Assembly (NCBI GenBank): GCA_002084535.1
Contig: NBLI01000038.1
Coordinates: 1 to 13,121, forward strand
Reading direction: 5' to 3'
Source of the DNA: Candidatus Zhuqueibacterota bacterium 4572_119
Lineage (GTDB): Bacteria > Zhuqueibacterota > Zhuqueibacteria > Thermofontimicrobiales > Thermofontimicrobiaceae
DNA: 13,121 bases
Shown: piece by piece, positions 1 through 6,279 of the stretch
How positions within the stretch are numbered: position 1 is the first letter of the stretch
How the letters are laid out: the number at the start of each line of letters is the position of its first letter
Notes under the pieces: model-generated
Databases searched by the model: none
What the model saw: the letters and a program-made list of their open reading frames with translations, nothing else
Told to the model about the DNA's origin: nothing
Program-made: the position numbers and the translations under genes

Positions 1-64
1 AATTAATAAATTTAGATTTATTAAATTATACTACTTTTAATTAATGTTTGCGAATAATTCAGGT

Positions 65-70
65 TATAAT
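65..70 (+). promoter_or_regulatory. possible -10 box before the symporter operon
   Basis: A perfect TATAAT lies 36 bases before the first start codon, in a very AT-rich leader. I see no convincing -35 hexamer at 16-18 bp spacing, so this is a weak call. An AT-only inverted repeat at 3-11 and 16-24 precedes it. It may be the tail of an upstream terminator or simply AT-rich noise. Confidence 0.25.
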
Positions 71-106
71 TCATTTTCAAAATAACATTCAAACGAGGAG
101 CATATA

Positions 107-403
107 ATGGGTTTTATTCGGCGTCATTGGACTCCCAGAGAAGCAGACGAATGGCGGAAAGAAGACTGGATCGCCATCGTTCTGTCGGCTATCTCCTACA
201 TTTTGCTGACAGTTGGCAGCGCGTTATCTTTTCTATTACTTACCAGTGGCTTCGTTATCTTGGGACTGGGTATTGTAATAACGGTTTTAATGTATTGGGT
301 AATTGATCCCAAACTGAAAACCATCTCTGAAGAATATGAAAAAAAACAAAAAAACTACCTTAAGGAACTTGAAAAAATTCAAAAATGGGAGGTCGCGGAA
401 TGA
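107..403 (+). CDS. small two-helix membrane protein, first gene of symporter operon
   Basis: This 98-residue protein is not one I can name. Residues 1-20 form a charged, tryptophan-rich head (HWTPREADEW, then KEDW). Two membrane segments follow at about 21-45 and 47-66. A lysine/glutamate-rich tail at about 70-95 is probably a cytoplasmic amphipathic helix or coiled coil. The start has GAGGAG six bases upstream, and the stop overlaps the next start (ATGA, 400-403). Small two-helix subunits such as the DUF4212 family occur next to sodium:solute symporters, but I do not see a clear match to that family. From its position it is probably an accessory subunit of the symporter at 712. That role is inferred from gene order only. 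Confidence 0.85.
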   Translation: MGFIRRHWTPREADEWRKEDWIAIVLSAISYILLTVGSALSFLLLTSGFVILGLGIVITVLMYWVIDPKLKTISEEYEKKQKNYLKELEKIQKWEVAE

Positions 404-537
404 GCAAGGGATTTGCAGTTGTTATTGGGATGACAATCGCCTATGCGGCTTCTCTAATGGGGATGATATTCGCATACATTTATTACAAAAAAAACAAGGC
501 TCAATCAGAACTCAAAGATAAGGACACGAAAAAATGA
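400..537 (+). CDS. 45-residue single-span membrane protein
   Basis: This very short gene starts with ATG inside the stop of the previous gene (ATGA overlap). It has a strong ribosome binding site, GGGAGG at 387-392, seven bases upstream. The product has one membrane helix (about residues 5-29, ending FAYIYY), then a lysine-rich, highly charged tail of about 16 residues that should stay in the cytoplasm. The strong ribosome binding site and the overlaps on both sides (its TGA overlaps the next ATG) argue for a real gene despite its size. Single-helix companions of SSS symporters are known as 'symporter small accessory proteins'. Membership of that group is a guess from context. Confidence 0.75.
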   Translation: MSKGFAVVIGMTIAYAASLMGMIFAYIYYKKNKAQSELKDKDTKK

Positions 538-677
538 TTACGTTTATTTTTTTGAACACCACTCGTATCGGCGCGCCGATTTTGGGCGTAATAATTCCGG
601 CTATCATCTTTGGGTTTTCTTTTTTAGTCACCTACCTGTTAATTCGGCATTTTATGAAACAAAACAGTCAAGATTAG
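534..677 (+). CDS. 47-residue single-span membrane protein
   Basis: This is the third tiny membrane protein in the chain. Its ATG overlaps the TGA of the preceding gene (534-537), and TAAGGA at 519-524 sits nine bases upstream. The product has a polar start (residues 8-13, NTTRIG), one long hydrophobic helix at about 14-38 with a proline near the middle, and a short basic/polar tail (RHFMKQNSQD). It ends 34 bp before the symporter start, which has its own GGAGGAG site. I do not recognise a family. The likely role is a small subunit or stabiliser of the symporter complex, by position only. Confidence 0.72.
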   Translation: MITFIFLNTTRIGAPILGVIIPAIIFGFSFLVTYLLIRHFMKQNSQD

Positions 678-711
678 TTGTTCAATACTTCTGAATTCCT
701 GGAGGAGCACA

Positions 712-2637
712 ATGGTTTCATTTGCGTTATTAGATTGGATCTGGTTAATACTGTTTATTTTCTTAATGGTTATTTGTGGAATTATTTTTTATAAACTTGG
801 GAAACGTTCCCAATCCGATTTTTTTCTCGCCGGCAGAGGACTGCCCTGGTGGCTGCCCGCCTCTTCCGTTTACGCCACTCACACCGCGACAGACACTCCG
901 ATTTGGGTTGCGGGTGTTGTTTATAAATATGGTTTTGCAGGGCTGTGGTATGCCTTTTTCGCGGCATGGTGTGCCATTAGTGCTTTCGTTTCAACGCGAA
1001 TTTTTCGCCGTTCTTTAGCTTATAGCCAGGCTGAATGGCAGGGTTTGCGTTTTGGTGGACTGGGAGCGGAAATGCTCCGCGGCTGGGTTGCCGGCTGGCA
1101 GGTTTTTATGAATATGTTTATTCTCGGTTGGGTGGGCATTGCCATGGGCAAGTTGTGTAACATGCTTTTCGGCTGGGAGCTCTGGATCGGGCTTGTTGTT
1201 TTCACCACCCTTGGCGCGATTTATGTTTTATCTTCCGGTTACTGGGGCGTAGTAATGGCGGACTTTCAGCAGGGAGTTATCGCGTTGCTGGTGATTTTTA
1301 TCGTATCCATCTGGGGCGTCATGGCAGCCGGAGGACCGGAAAATATTATTAACAAACTAAAAAAATTCAACAGCACTTGTGAATGGAAAGTGCCAGATGA
1401 CACGCGGGATCTTGCTCAGGGATTTATCAGAATTACCGACCCGGAGACAAAAGAAACTTTAATTTCTTCAAGTTCACCTTTCATCATCAGCTCTGGCTTT
1501 AACGAAACAAAACACGCTCAAATGAACAAAAAAGTTAAATCCCTGATTGACAACAAGGAGAAGCCATCGCAGGCAGCTATCCTTTTTCCTGTTTCCGGGG
1601 ATACTGTTTTTTCCGGGAAAGAATATAATATTGTCTGGACAGCCGATAAAAGCAAAAAGCTGGTAAATGTCGAATTTTCGTCAAACGGGAACGACTGGCA
1701 AACAATAGCGGAAAACCGCCTCGATGGTCAGGGTTGGCGCATTAATCCTTTTAGTTTCACCGGACTTTTTAAAGGACAATTCCCCGTGTTTTGGTTTGTC
1801 ACAATGATGATTATCGCGCTGATCGGCGGATTCGGCATGGGAACCAATATCGACTGGTACACTGAAGCCCAAAGAATTCAATCCGCGAAAACCGTCAGAG
1901 ACGCCTCTTACAGCATCTGGGCTGGTACCGCGCTGGTGCTGGTTCGTAACTCAATTTGGGCGGCGGCGATTATTGGTTTTTTTGTCCTATCTCCACAATT
2001 GGCATCAATGAAAGAATACGAAATGGCGTGGTACAAGGTTGGCTTTGGCTTTTTGCCCATTGGAATGGTCGGGTTTTTTTTCGCCGGAATCCTGGCGATA
2101 CATTTATCAACTGTCTCAACCCAATTGAACCTCGGCGCCATGTACGCTACAAGGGATTTTTACCATCACTATGTTAATCCAAAAGCCAAAGAACAAAAGC
2201 TTGTGGTCGTTGGGCGAATCTCCACTTTTGTCATTCTAATTGGTTCGTTCATTTTCGGCACCATCATCGGTGAAGAAATTACACAATGGCTCATTTTCGC
2301 GCTGTGGATCATGGCGGCAGGTGTCTGGCTACCCAATATTCTACAGGTAATCTGGTGGAGATTTAATTCATGGGGATACCTGAGCGCCTGGATTGCCAAC
2401 CTTGGTTTAAGCTGGTTGATCGTTTGGGTGCTGCCAAGATTTGGTATTATTCCGGAGCTGCCCGATTACATGCAGTTCTGGATTTTAGTTGCTTTAAACG
2501 CTATGATTTATTTGCCGGTTACATTTTTAACAAAAAAAGAAAACATGGATCATCTTGTTAAATATTACGTCATGTCCCGTCCAATCGGATTTTGGGGACC
2601 AGTAAGGAAGGAAGCCATAAAACAAGGACTCATGTAA
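712..2637 (+). CDS. sodium:solute symporter (SSS family) with an extracellular insert domain
   Basis: This 641-residue secondary transporter uses the sodium gradient to import an unknown small solute. The family signature is clear: SDFFLAGRGLPWW at residues 35-47. The LSTVSTQL stretch (465-472) matches the Na2-site helix, with S466 and T467 as the likely sodium-binding hydroxyls. I count 13 membrane helices, at about 4-29, 43-70, 75-98, 122-148, 155-175, 179-207, 356-377, 399-427, 447-466, 497-520, 523-548, 555-575 and 586-607. The oddity is a soluble insert at about 212-350, between helices 6 and 7. By family topology this is the outer loop, equivalent to the glycosylated loop of SGLT1. Its second part (about 288-347) has the pattern P-SG-T---G---I-W---V-VEFS-NG--W--I------G-W, like Kre9/KNH beta-sandwich domains. 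The start has GGAGGAG five bases upstream, and it is the last gene of the operon. The substrate cannot be told from sequence. Confidence 0.95.
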   Translation: MVSFALLDWIWLILFIFLMVICGIIFYKLGKRSQSDFFLAGRGLPWWLPASSVYATHTATDTPIWVAGVVYKYGFAGLWYAFFAAWCAISAFVSTRIFRRSLAYSQAEWQGLRFGGLGAEMLRGWVAGWQVFMNMFILGWVGIAMGKLCNMLFGWELWIGLVVFTTLGAIYVLSSGYWGVVMADFQQGVIALLVIFIVSIWGVMAAGGPENIINKLKKFNSTCEWKVPDDTRDLAQGFIRITDPETKETLISSSSPFIISSGFNETKHAQMNKKVKSLIDNKEKPSQAAILFPVSGDTVFSGKEYNIVWTADKSKKLVNVEFSSNGNDWQTIAENRLDGQGWRINPFSFTGLFKGQFPVFWFVTMMIIALIGGFGMGTNIDWYTEAQRIQSAKTVRDASYSIWAGTALVLVRNSIWAAAIIGFFVLSPQLASMKEYEMAWYKVGFGFLPIGMVGFFFAGILAIHLSTVSTQLNLGAMYATRDFYHHYVNPKAKEQKLVVVGRISTFVILIGSFIFGTIIGEEITQWLIFALWIMAAGVWLPNILQVIWWRFNSWGYLSAWIANLGLSWLIVWVLPRFGIIPELPDYMQFWILVALNAMIYLPVTFLTKKENMDHLVKYYVMSRPIGFWGPVRKEAIKQGLM

Positions 2638-2657
2638 ACACTTTTAAAACTCGATTG

Positions 2658-2697
2658 AAAAATGGCTGCTCGCTATTTCCGGGCAGCCATTTTTTTC
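2658..2697 (+). terminator. Rho-independent terminator of the symporter operon
   Basis: A stem of about 15 bp has the core AATGGCTGCTCG pairing with CGGGCAGCCATT. It closes a loop of about 7 bases and is followed by a T-run (2690-2696). It lies 20 bp after the symporter stop. Confidence 0.93.
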
Positions 2698-2726
2698 TTG
2701 ACATTACAACCAGATTTTTCTATATT
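2698..2726 (+). promoter_or_regulatory. sigma70-type promoter for the phospholipid operon
   Basis: TTGACA at 2698-2703 is separated by exactly 17 bp from TATATT at 2721-2726. The expected start point is near 2733, giving a leader of about 105 bases before plsC. The -35 box begins right after the T-run of the preceding terminator, so the two elements are packed back to back. No further operator-like repeat is visible. Confidence 0.75.
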
Positions 2727-2838
2727 TTAAATCATTTCAGAAACAATTATGCATAACAACAAGCTATTTCATTTCTATGTCATTTAAATCAATCAAACAA
2801 GAATTTCTGTCAACAAGAAAATTAAACCATACAAACGA

Positions 2839-3555
2839 ATGATCAACAAAATTGTTACCGTCTTTCTTTATATAATTGCGCTAATTCTATTTCTTTTCAT
2901 TGGGATTACTGTTATTATTCTGAGCTATTTATTTAAACCAAGAACCTACGACAGGTTTGTTAAGTGGCTCTGCAGATTTTTTGTTCGTTCCCTTTTCATC
3001 AGGGTGAAAACAATCGGCACAGAAAATTTTGATCACAACAAAGCCTATCTCTTTGTTTCCAATCATGTCAACATTTTTGATCTTTTTATTTTAAACGGTT
3101 ATATTCCCAATTTTGCCAGAGGCGTTGAACAGGACAAACATTTTGACTGGCCTATTTGGGGTAAAGTTACAGCCAGGTTCGGAAACATCCCCATTAGCCA
3201 AACCCAGTTTAAAAGCGCGTTAAAAAGCCTTGAAAAAGCAGAACAGGCGGTGCGGGAGGGAACTTCCATCATCATCCTGCCTGAAGGACACCGAACCAGG
3301 GACGGTGAGTTGCTGCCTTTTATGCGCGGTCCGTTCATGCTTGCTTTAAAAACCAAAGCGGACATTGTTCCCATGGCAATGGTCGGAGCATTCGCCGTTA
3401 AAAAAGTAACCCACCGGACGATAAGGCCAGGAAAAATCAAGGTCGTGTTTGGAGAAACGATCCTTTATGAAAATATTAAAAATCTTTCTTCAAAAGAATT
3501 AAGAGACCTGGTAAAAGACAAAATACAGAAGCTTATCGAAGCCCATTCAGCCTGA
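2839..3555 (+). CDS. plsC: 1-acyl-sn-glycerol-3-phosphate acyltransferase (PlsC family)
   Basis: This 238-residue enzyme adds the second acyl chain to lysophosphatidic acid to make phosphatidic acid at the inner face of the membrane. An N-terminal hydrophobic segment (about 6-31) anchors it. The acyltransferase motifs are present in order: NHVNIFD at 75-81 (catalytic H76, D81), GNIPISQ at 115-121, and LPEGHRTR at 147-154 (the PEGTR block, here with His in the Thr position). VPMAM at 177-181 is the usual fourth block. The length is normal for the family. The start has no clear Shine-Dalgarno sequence, but no other ATG lies in frame before a stop at 2785. It is the first gene of a run with a DhaL kinase domain, a DegV protein and PlsY, which supports a phospholipid role. 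Substrate chain preference is unknown. Confidence 0.93.
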   Translation: MINKIVTVFLYIIALILFLFIGITVIILSYLFKPRTYDRFVKWLCRFFVRSLFIRVKTIGTENFDHNKAYLFVSNHVNIFDLFILNGYIPNFARGVEQDKHFDWPIWGKVTARFGNIPISQTQFKSALKSLEKAEQAVREGTSIIILPEGHRTRDGELLPFMRGPFMLALKTKADIVPMAMVGAFAVKKVTHRTIRPGKIKVVFGETILYENIKNLSSKELRDLVKDKIQKLIEAHSA

Positions 3556-3570
3556 GATCGGAACCAATAA

Positions 3571-4284
3571 ATGTTAAAAATGAAAAGTCGTCAGGAAAAA
3601 ATACGCTACCTGGATGGATTCAGACTCAAAAACGCCATTATCGCTGGCGGAAAACTGGTGGAAAAAATGCAGGAGGGGTTGAACAAGATAAATGTTTTTC
3701 CTGTACCTGACGGAGACACCGGTACCAACATGGCTCTAACAATGTCCCAGATTTCTGTTGATTTGGCAGAAGCAACCGACAGGTCGGTTTCCGCCGTTAG
3801 TTTACAATTAGCCGAATCCGCTTTAATGGGAGCCCAGGGAAATTCCGGCGCAATTTTAGCTCAATTTTTTCATGGTTTTGCTGAAGGTGTCAAGGGGAAA
3901 TTAACTATAAGCACCTCATCGTTTGCTGTTGCTGTTCAACACGCGAAAATTTCTGCCCGCAGCGCCATGTCCCATCCAAAAGAGGGCACAATTCTGACGG
4001 TCATAGAGGACTTCGCCAATTACATTGAGCTTGCCTCCCGCAAAACCAGCGACTTTAACGATTTGCTGAAAAATGGGCTAAAAAAAGCCCGGGAGTCTCT
4101 TGCCGAAACTCCCAAAAAACTGGAGGTACTTCGCAAAGCCAATGTGGTTGACGCCGGCGCCCAGGGCTTTGTTCATTTGCTCGGGTGGCAAAAACCGGGT
4201 ACGCGTTCACATTCACACCAATCATCCAGAACAGGTTTTCGCGAAGCTTACCCCTTTTGGTACAATCTCTTCCCAAAAAATTGA
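3571..4284 (+). CDS. FakA-type DhaL kinase domain; 5' half of a frameshifted DhaL-DegV fusion
   Basis: The first ~205 residues are an intact DhaL/DAK2 domain of the kind found in fatty acid kinase FakA. It has NVFPVPDGDTGTNMA at about 40-54, whose aspartates bind Mg-ATP in this family. It also has GAQGNSGAILAQ at about 88-99, GTILTVIED, and NVVDAGAQGFVHLL at about 190-203. The kinase phosphorylates a fatty acid held by a FakB/DegV partner. After HLL (about 4182) the frame goes out of register, and the last ~34 residues look like nonsense before the stop at 4284. The matching sequence continues in the +1 frame. Relatives of this fusion have a further middle domain here, so the protein is probably a truncated kinase domain. 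It may still fold, since the DhaL domain is complete. It starts 15 bp after plsC with only a weak ribosome binding site; a second ATG at 3580 is also possible. Confidence 0.85.
   Translation: MLKMKSRQEKIRYLDGFRLKNAIIAGGKLVEKMQEGLNKINVFPVPDGDTGTNMALTMSQISVDLAEATDRSVSAVSLQLAESALMGAQGNSGAILAQFFHGFAEGVKGKLTISTSSFAVAVQHAKISARSAMSHPKEGTILTVIEDFANYIELASRKTSDFNDLLKNGLKKARESLAETPKKLEVLRKANVVDAGAQGFVHLLGWQKPGTRSHSHQSSRTGFREAYPFWYNLFPKN
4170..4200 (+). other. junction of frame change and internal deletion in the DhaL-DegV gene
   Basis: Upstream, frame 1 reads the conserved end of the DhaL domain (GAQGFVHLL). Downstream, frame 2 reads SGGKNRVRVHIHTNHPEQVF, the conserved end of the FakA middle domain. 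The switch is +1 and falls at about 4181-4189. In FakA-like proteins about 60-90 residues normally lie between these two blocks, including a Cys-Thr-Glu region. They are absent here, so the change looks like an out-of-frame deletion rather than a single-base error. Confidence 0.7.
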
Positions 4285-4324
4285 TGATATGTGGCAGCAG
4301 CACAGCGAAAAATTTTCAGGGAAG

Positions 4325-5185
4325 ATGGTTGGTAAAATTGGTATTGTCACTGATTCTTCCTGTGATTTACCTTTTGATTTTATTGAAGAAAATCATATAA
4401 ATATAATTCCTGTAAAAATAGTTTTTGGGAATAAAGCCTATTTGGACAAGGTTGATTTAAGCCCGGTTGAGTTTTATAACAAACTTACCAAAGCTGCCAT
4501 TCATCCAAAAACCTCCCAGCCAGCAATGGCAGACATCAAAAAAACTTATGACCGAGTCGCTCCGTTTTATGAAAAAATAATTTCCATTCACCTGCCACGA
4601 GCTGTTAGCGGAACCTTGCAGAGCATTGAGCGTGCCGCCGAACTTTTCGGGGACAACAAAATCACCAGCGTTGATAGCAAAACGATTTCCGGCGCGTTAG
4701 GGCTTGTCGTCATGGAAGCGGCAGCCGCGGTAAAGCAGGAACTTCCTTTCAATAGGGTTATTGAAAAAATTCAATACGCGATAGAAAATATTCACATATA
4801 TGTTTCCCTTCCCACATTAAAATATCTTGTTAAAGGGGGACGAATTAGCGCTTCAAAAGGAGTCATTGGAAAAATTCTCAACCTGAATCCAATCATCACC
4901 TTTGATGAAGAAGGAAAAGTCAAATTAGCCGATAAAGCAATCGGACAGAAATCGGCAAGGCAAAAAACTTTTAATCTTATCAGCCAGAAAGCAAAACCCT
5001 ATAAGCGGTATAAGTTTATTGTTGCCCATGCCAATGCACCTGAAAAGGCTCGCTGGTATTTAAATCAACTCAAAAATCATTTTAAAATCACAGAAGAAAT
5101 TCCAGTGGTTGACGCTGCCCCAGCTCTGGGCGTTCACACTGGTCCAGGAACAGCAGGAATTGCGTTTATTGGGTATTACGATTAA
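4325..5185 (+). CDS. DegV (FakB-like) fatty-acid-binding protein; 3' half of the broken fusion
   Basis: From ATG 4325 the frame encodes 286 residues, the usual length of a stand-alone DegV protein. DegV/FakB proteins hold a fatty acid while FakA phosphorylates its carboxyl group. The motifs run in order: IVTDSSCDLP near the start, PKTSQPAMADI, LPRAVSGTLQSIERA, VDSKTISGALGLVV, LVKGGRISASKG, and HTGPGTAGIAFIGYY at the end. The open frame reaches upstream through 4184-4324, reading RVRVHIHTNHPEQVFAKL and SQKIDDMWQQH. That stretch belongs to the FakA middle domain, so the ancestral gene was a fusion. Independent translation could use 4325 (AGGGAAG just before it, but spaced very tightly), ATG 4289, or ATG 4100 within the upstream half. 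Whether it is translated at all is open. It ends about 98 bp before plsY. Confidence 0.82.
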   Translation: MVGKIGIVTDSSCDLPFDFIEENHINIIPVKIVFGNKAYLDKVDLSPVEFYNKLTKAAIHPKTSQPAMADIKKTYDRVAPFYEKIISIHLPRAVSGTLQSIERAAELFGDNKITSVDSKTISGALGLVVMEAAAAVKQELPFNRVIEKIQYAIENIHIYVSLPTLKYLVKGGRISASKGVIGKILNLNPIITFDEEGKVKLADKAIGQKSARQKTFNLISQKAKPYKRYKFIVAHANAPEKARWYLNQLKNHFKITEEIPVVDAAPALGVHTGPGTAGIAFIGYYD

Positions 5186-5283
5186 TTATTAATCATTTGT
5201 TGTACCATGCGAGGCACGTCAATCTATATATTCCTCATTTCATTGGAAGCATTAATTATGCATTTTTTAAAAAGGAAATAAAC

Positions 5284-5913
5284 ATGCTAACATTATTGAT
5301 CATCATTTTTCTAAGTTATCTGGCTGGCTCAATCCCCACCAGCATCATCTGTTCAAAACTTTTCAAAGGAATCGACCTTCGTGAACATGGCAGTGGAAAC
5401 GCGGGCGGTACAAACGCCATCCGCGTCCTTGGATGGAAAATCGGCGTTTTTGTCATGCTTGTCGATGTGGGAAAGGGTGTTTTGGCAACACTGCTCATTT
5501 CACAAATCAGAATCGATTCTATTGGCTTGAGCCCTGACTTGCTGCAAATCATCGCCGGGCTGTCCGCTATCTTTGGACACATCTGGACAGTTTTTGCCGG
5601 CTTTAAAGGAGGAAAAGGTGTTGGTACCGCCGCGGGGATGTTGTTTTCACTCTACCCTGTAGCCGGACTTGCCTGCCTCGTTATTTTCTTTTTAATGCTG
5701 GCTTTATTCAGGTATGTGTCCTTAAGTTCTATGACAGCCGCGGCTTCTTTTCCTGTTGTTGTTCTATTAACAAAAAATTGGATAGCCTATTCCAACGAGC
5801 TCATTTATTTTGCGGTTTTTATCGCGTTGTTAATTATCTTTACTCACCGCAGCAATATCAAGCGATTAATAAAAGGTGAGGAAAACAAGGTGGGGAAAAA
5901 AAAGAAAGAGTAA
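5284..5913 (+). CDS. plsY: acyl-phosphate:glycerol-3-phosphate acyltransferase PlsY
   Basis: This integral membrane enzyme moves an acyl group from acyl-phosphate to the 1-position of glycerol-3-phosphate, the first step of phospholipid synthesis. The 209-residue product has the three family motifs: HGSGNAGGTNAIRVLG at about 34-49, GHIWTVFAGFKGGKGVGTAAG at about 98-118, and the SLSSMTAAASFPVV region at about 145-158. Several hydrophobic helices and a basic C-terminus are also present. I chose ATG 5284 because AAAGGA lies seven bases upstream and the protein then starts with the normal first helix (MLTLLIIIFLSYLAGSIPTS). A TTG at 5197 would add 29 non-conserved residues. It lies downstream of plsC and the FakA/FakB-like genes, which supply its substrate and use its product. 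PlsX is not in the window. Confidence 0.95.
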   Translation: MLTLLIIIFLSYLAGSIPTSIICSKLFKGIDLREHGSGNAGGTNAIRVLGWKIGVFVMLVDVGKGVLATLLISQIRIDSIGLSPDLLQIIAGLSAIFGHIWTVFAGFKGGKGVGTAAGMLFSLYPVAGLACLVIFFLMLALFRYVSLSSMTAAASFPVVVLLTKNWIAYSNELIYFAVFIALLIIFTHRSNIKRLIKGEENKVGKKKKE

Positions 5914-5965
5914 AATTTCAAGAAAATCCACATTAAGAATTATTTTATAAAAACTTTTCTAACAA

Positions 5966-5972
5966 GCAAAGA
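5966..5972 (+). repeat. left target-site duplication GCAAAGA
   Basis: GCAAAGA directly precedes the left terminal repeat of the 263-bp element. It is repeated exactly at 6236-6242, directly after the right end. Confidence 0.75.
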
Positions 5973-6235
5973 TGTAACCGATCACTAGGGAGGCCATTAA
6001 ATGAAAATGAAATTGGACAGGATTATCATGCCAAAGGCAGATGCGACTGGGCGCACAGGATTCTCAAGATTAACTGGATTTAAAGTATATTAATTTTGCA
6101 AGTTACTCAAATTTTGTAATTATGTTACTCAATTTAATCCTGTAAATCCGGAATATCCTGTTATCCCCGATATAAAAAATCGGGATCTACGACCTGTCAA
6201 AAAAAAATATTTATTAATACCCTGTGATCGGTTAC
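5973..6235. mobile_element. 263-bp MITE-like snap-back element
   Basis: This stretch fills most of the 366-bp gap between plsY and the propeller gene. It starts TGTAACCGATCACTAGGG and ends with the inverted copy CCCTGTGATCGGTTAC; the ends share GTAACCGATCAC and AGGG, with one extra T on the left. Exact 7-bp direct repeats GCAAAGA flank it. The interior is an imperfect palindrome. Three degenerate 9-bp units of type ACAGGATTN at 6055-6081 mirror three at 6136-6162 in the opposite sense, about 20 of 27 bases matching. A local hairpin CCCGAT-ATAAAAA-ATCGGG lies at 6166-6184, and GTTACTCAA occurs at 6102 and again 22 bp later at 6124. No transposase is encoded, so it would have been moved by an enzyme from elsewhere. 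It could also act as an RNA hairpin in the plsY 3' region. Confidence 0.78.
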
Positions 6236-6242
6236 GCAAAGA
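6236..6242 (+). repeat. right target-site duplication GCAAAGA
   Basis: This is an exact copy of 5966-5972. Its last five bases (6238-6242) also form the base of the terminator stem, so the insertion point lies at the foot of that hairpin. Confidence 0.75.
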
Positions 6243-6273
6243 GTCTCATTGTTTTTGAATGAGACTCTTTTTT
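6238..6273 (+). terminator. Rho-independent terminator after plsY, possibly bidirectional
   Basis: A perfect 13-bp stem (AAAGAGTCTCATT with AATGAGACTCTTT) closes a 7-base loop and is followed by six or so T residues on the + strand. Read from the - strand it sits 9 bp after the propeller gene stop, but the T-run there is short (TTTGCG), so termination in that direction may be weaker. Without the mobile element it would lie about 54 bp after plsY rather than about 324 bp. Confidence 0.9.
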
Positions 6274-6279
6274 CTTTTC

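Noticed and set aside
3..24. AT-only inverted repeat as a terminator of an upstream gene
   Set aside because: Nine-bp arms without any G-C pair would be unstable, and nothing upstream is visible.
336..521. 61-codon frame overlapping the first two small membrane genes
   Set aside because: It has a polar, low-complexity product with no ribosome binding site, and it lies across two better-supported genes in another frame.
4170..4284. Programmed ribosomal frameshift joining the DhaL and DegV halves
   Set aside because: The needed shift is +1 and there is no convincing slippery site, and a whole block of conserved sequence is also missing. Deletion explains both facts.
5197..5283. Longer PlsY starting at TTG 5197
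   Set aside because: The extra 29 residues do not resemble PlsY, and ATG 5284 has a good ribosome binding site and the normal first helix.
6168..6206. Outward promoter on the - strand inside the mobile element (TTGACA then TTTATA)
   Set aside because: The match depends on an A/T-run and 18-bp spacing, and it would read antisense into plsY. Too weak to call.
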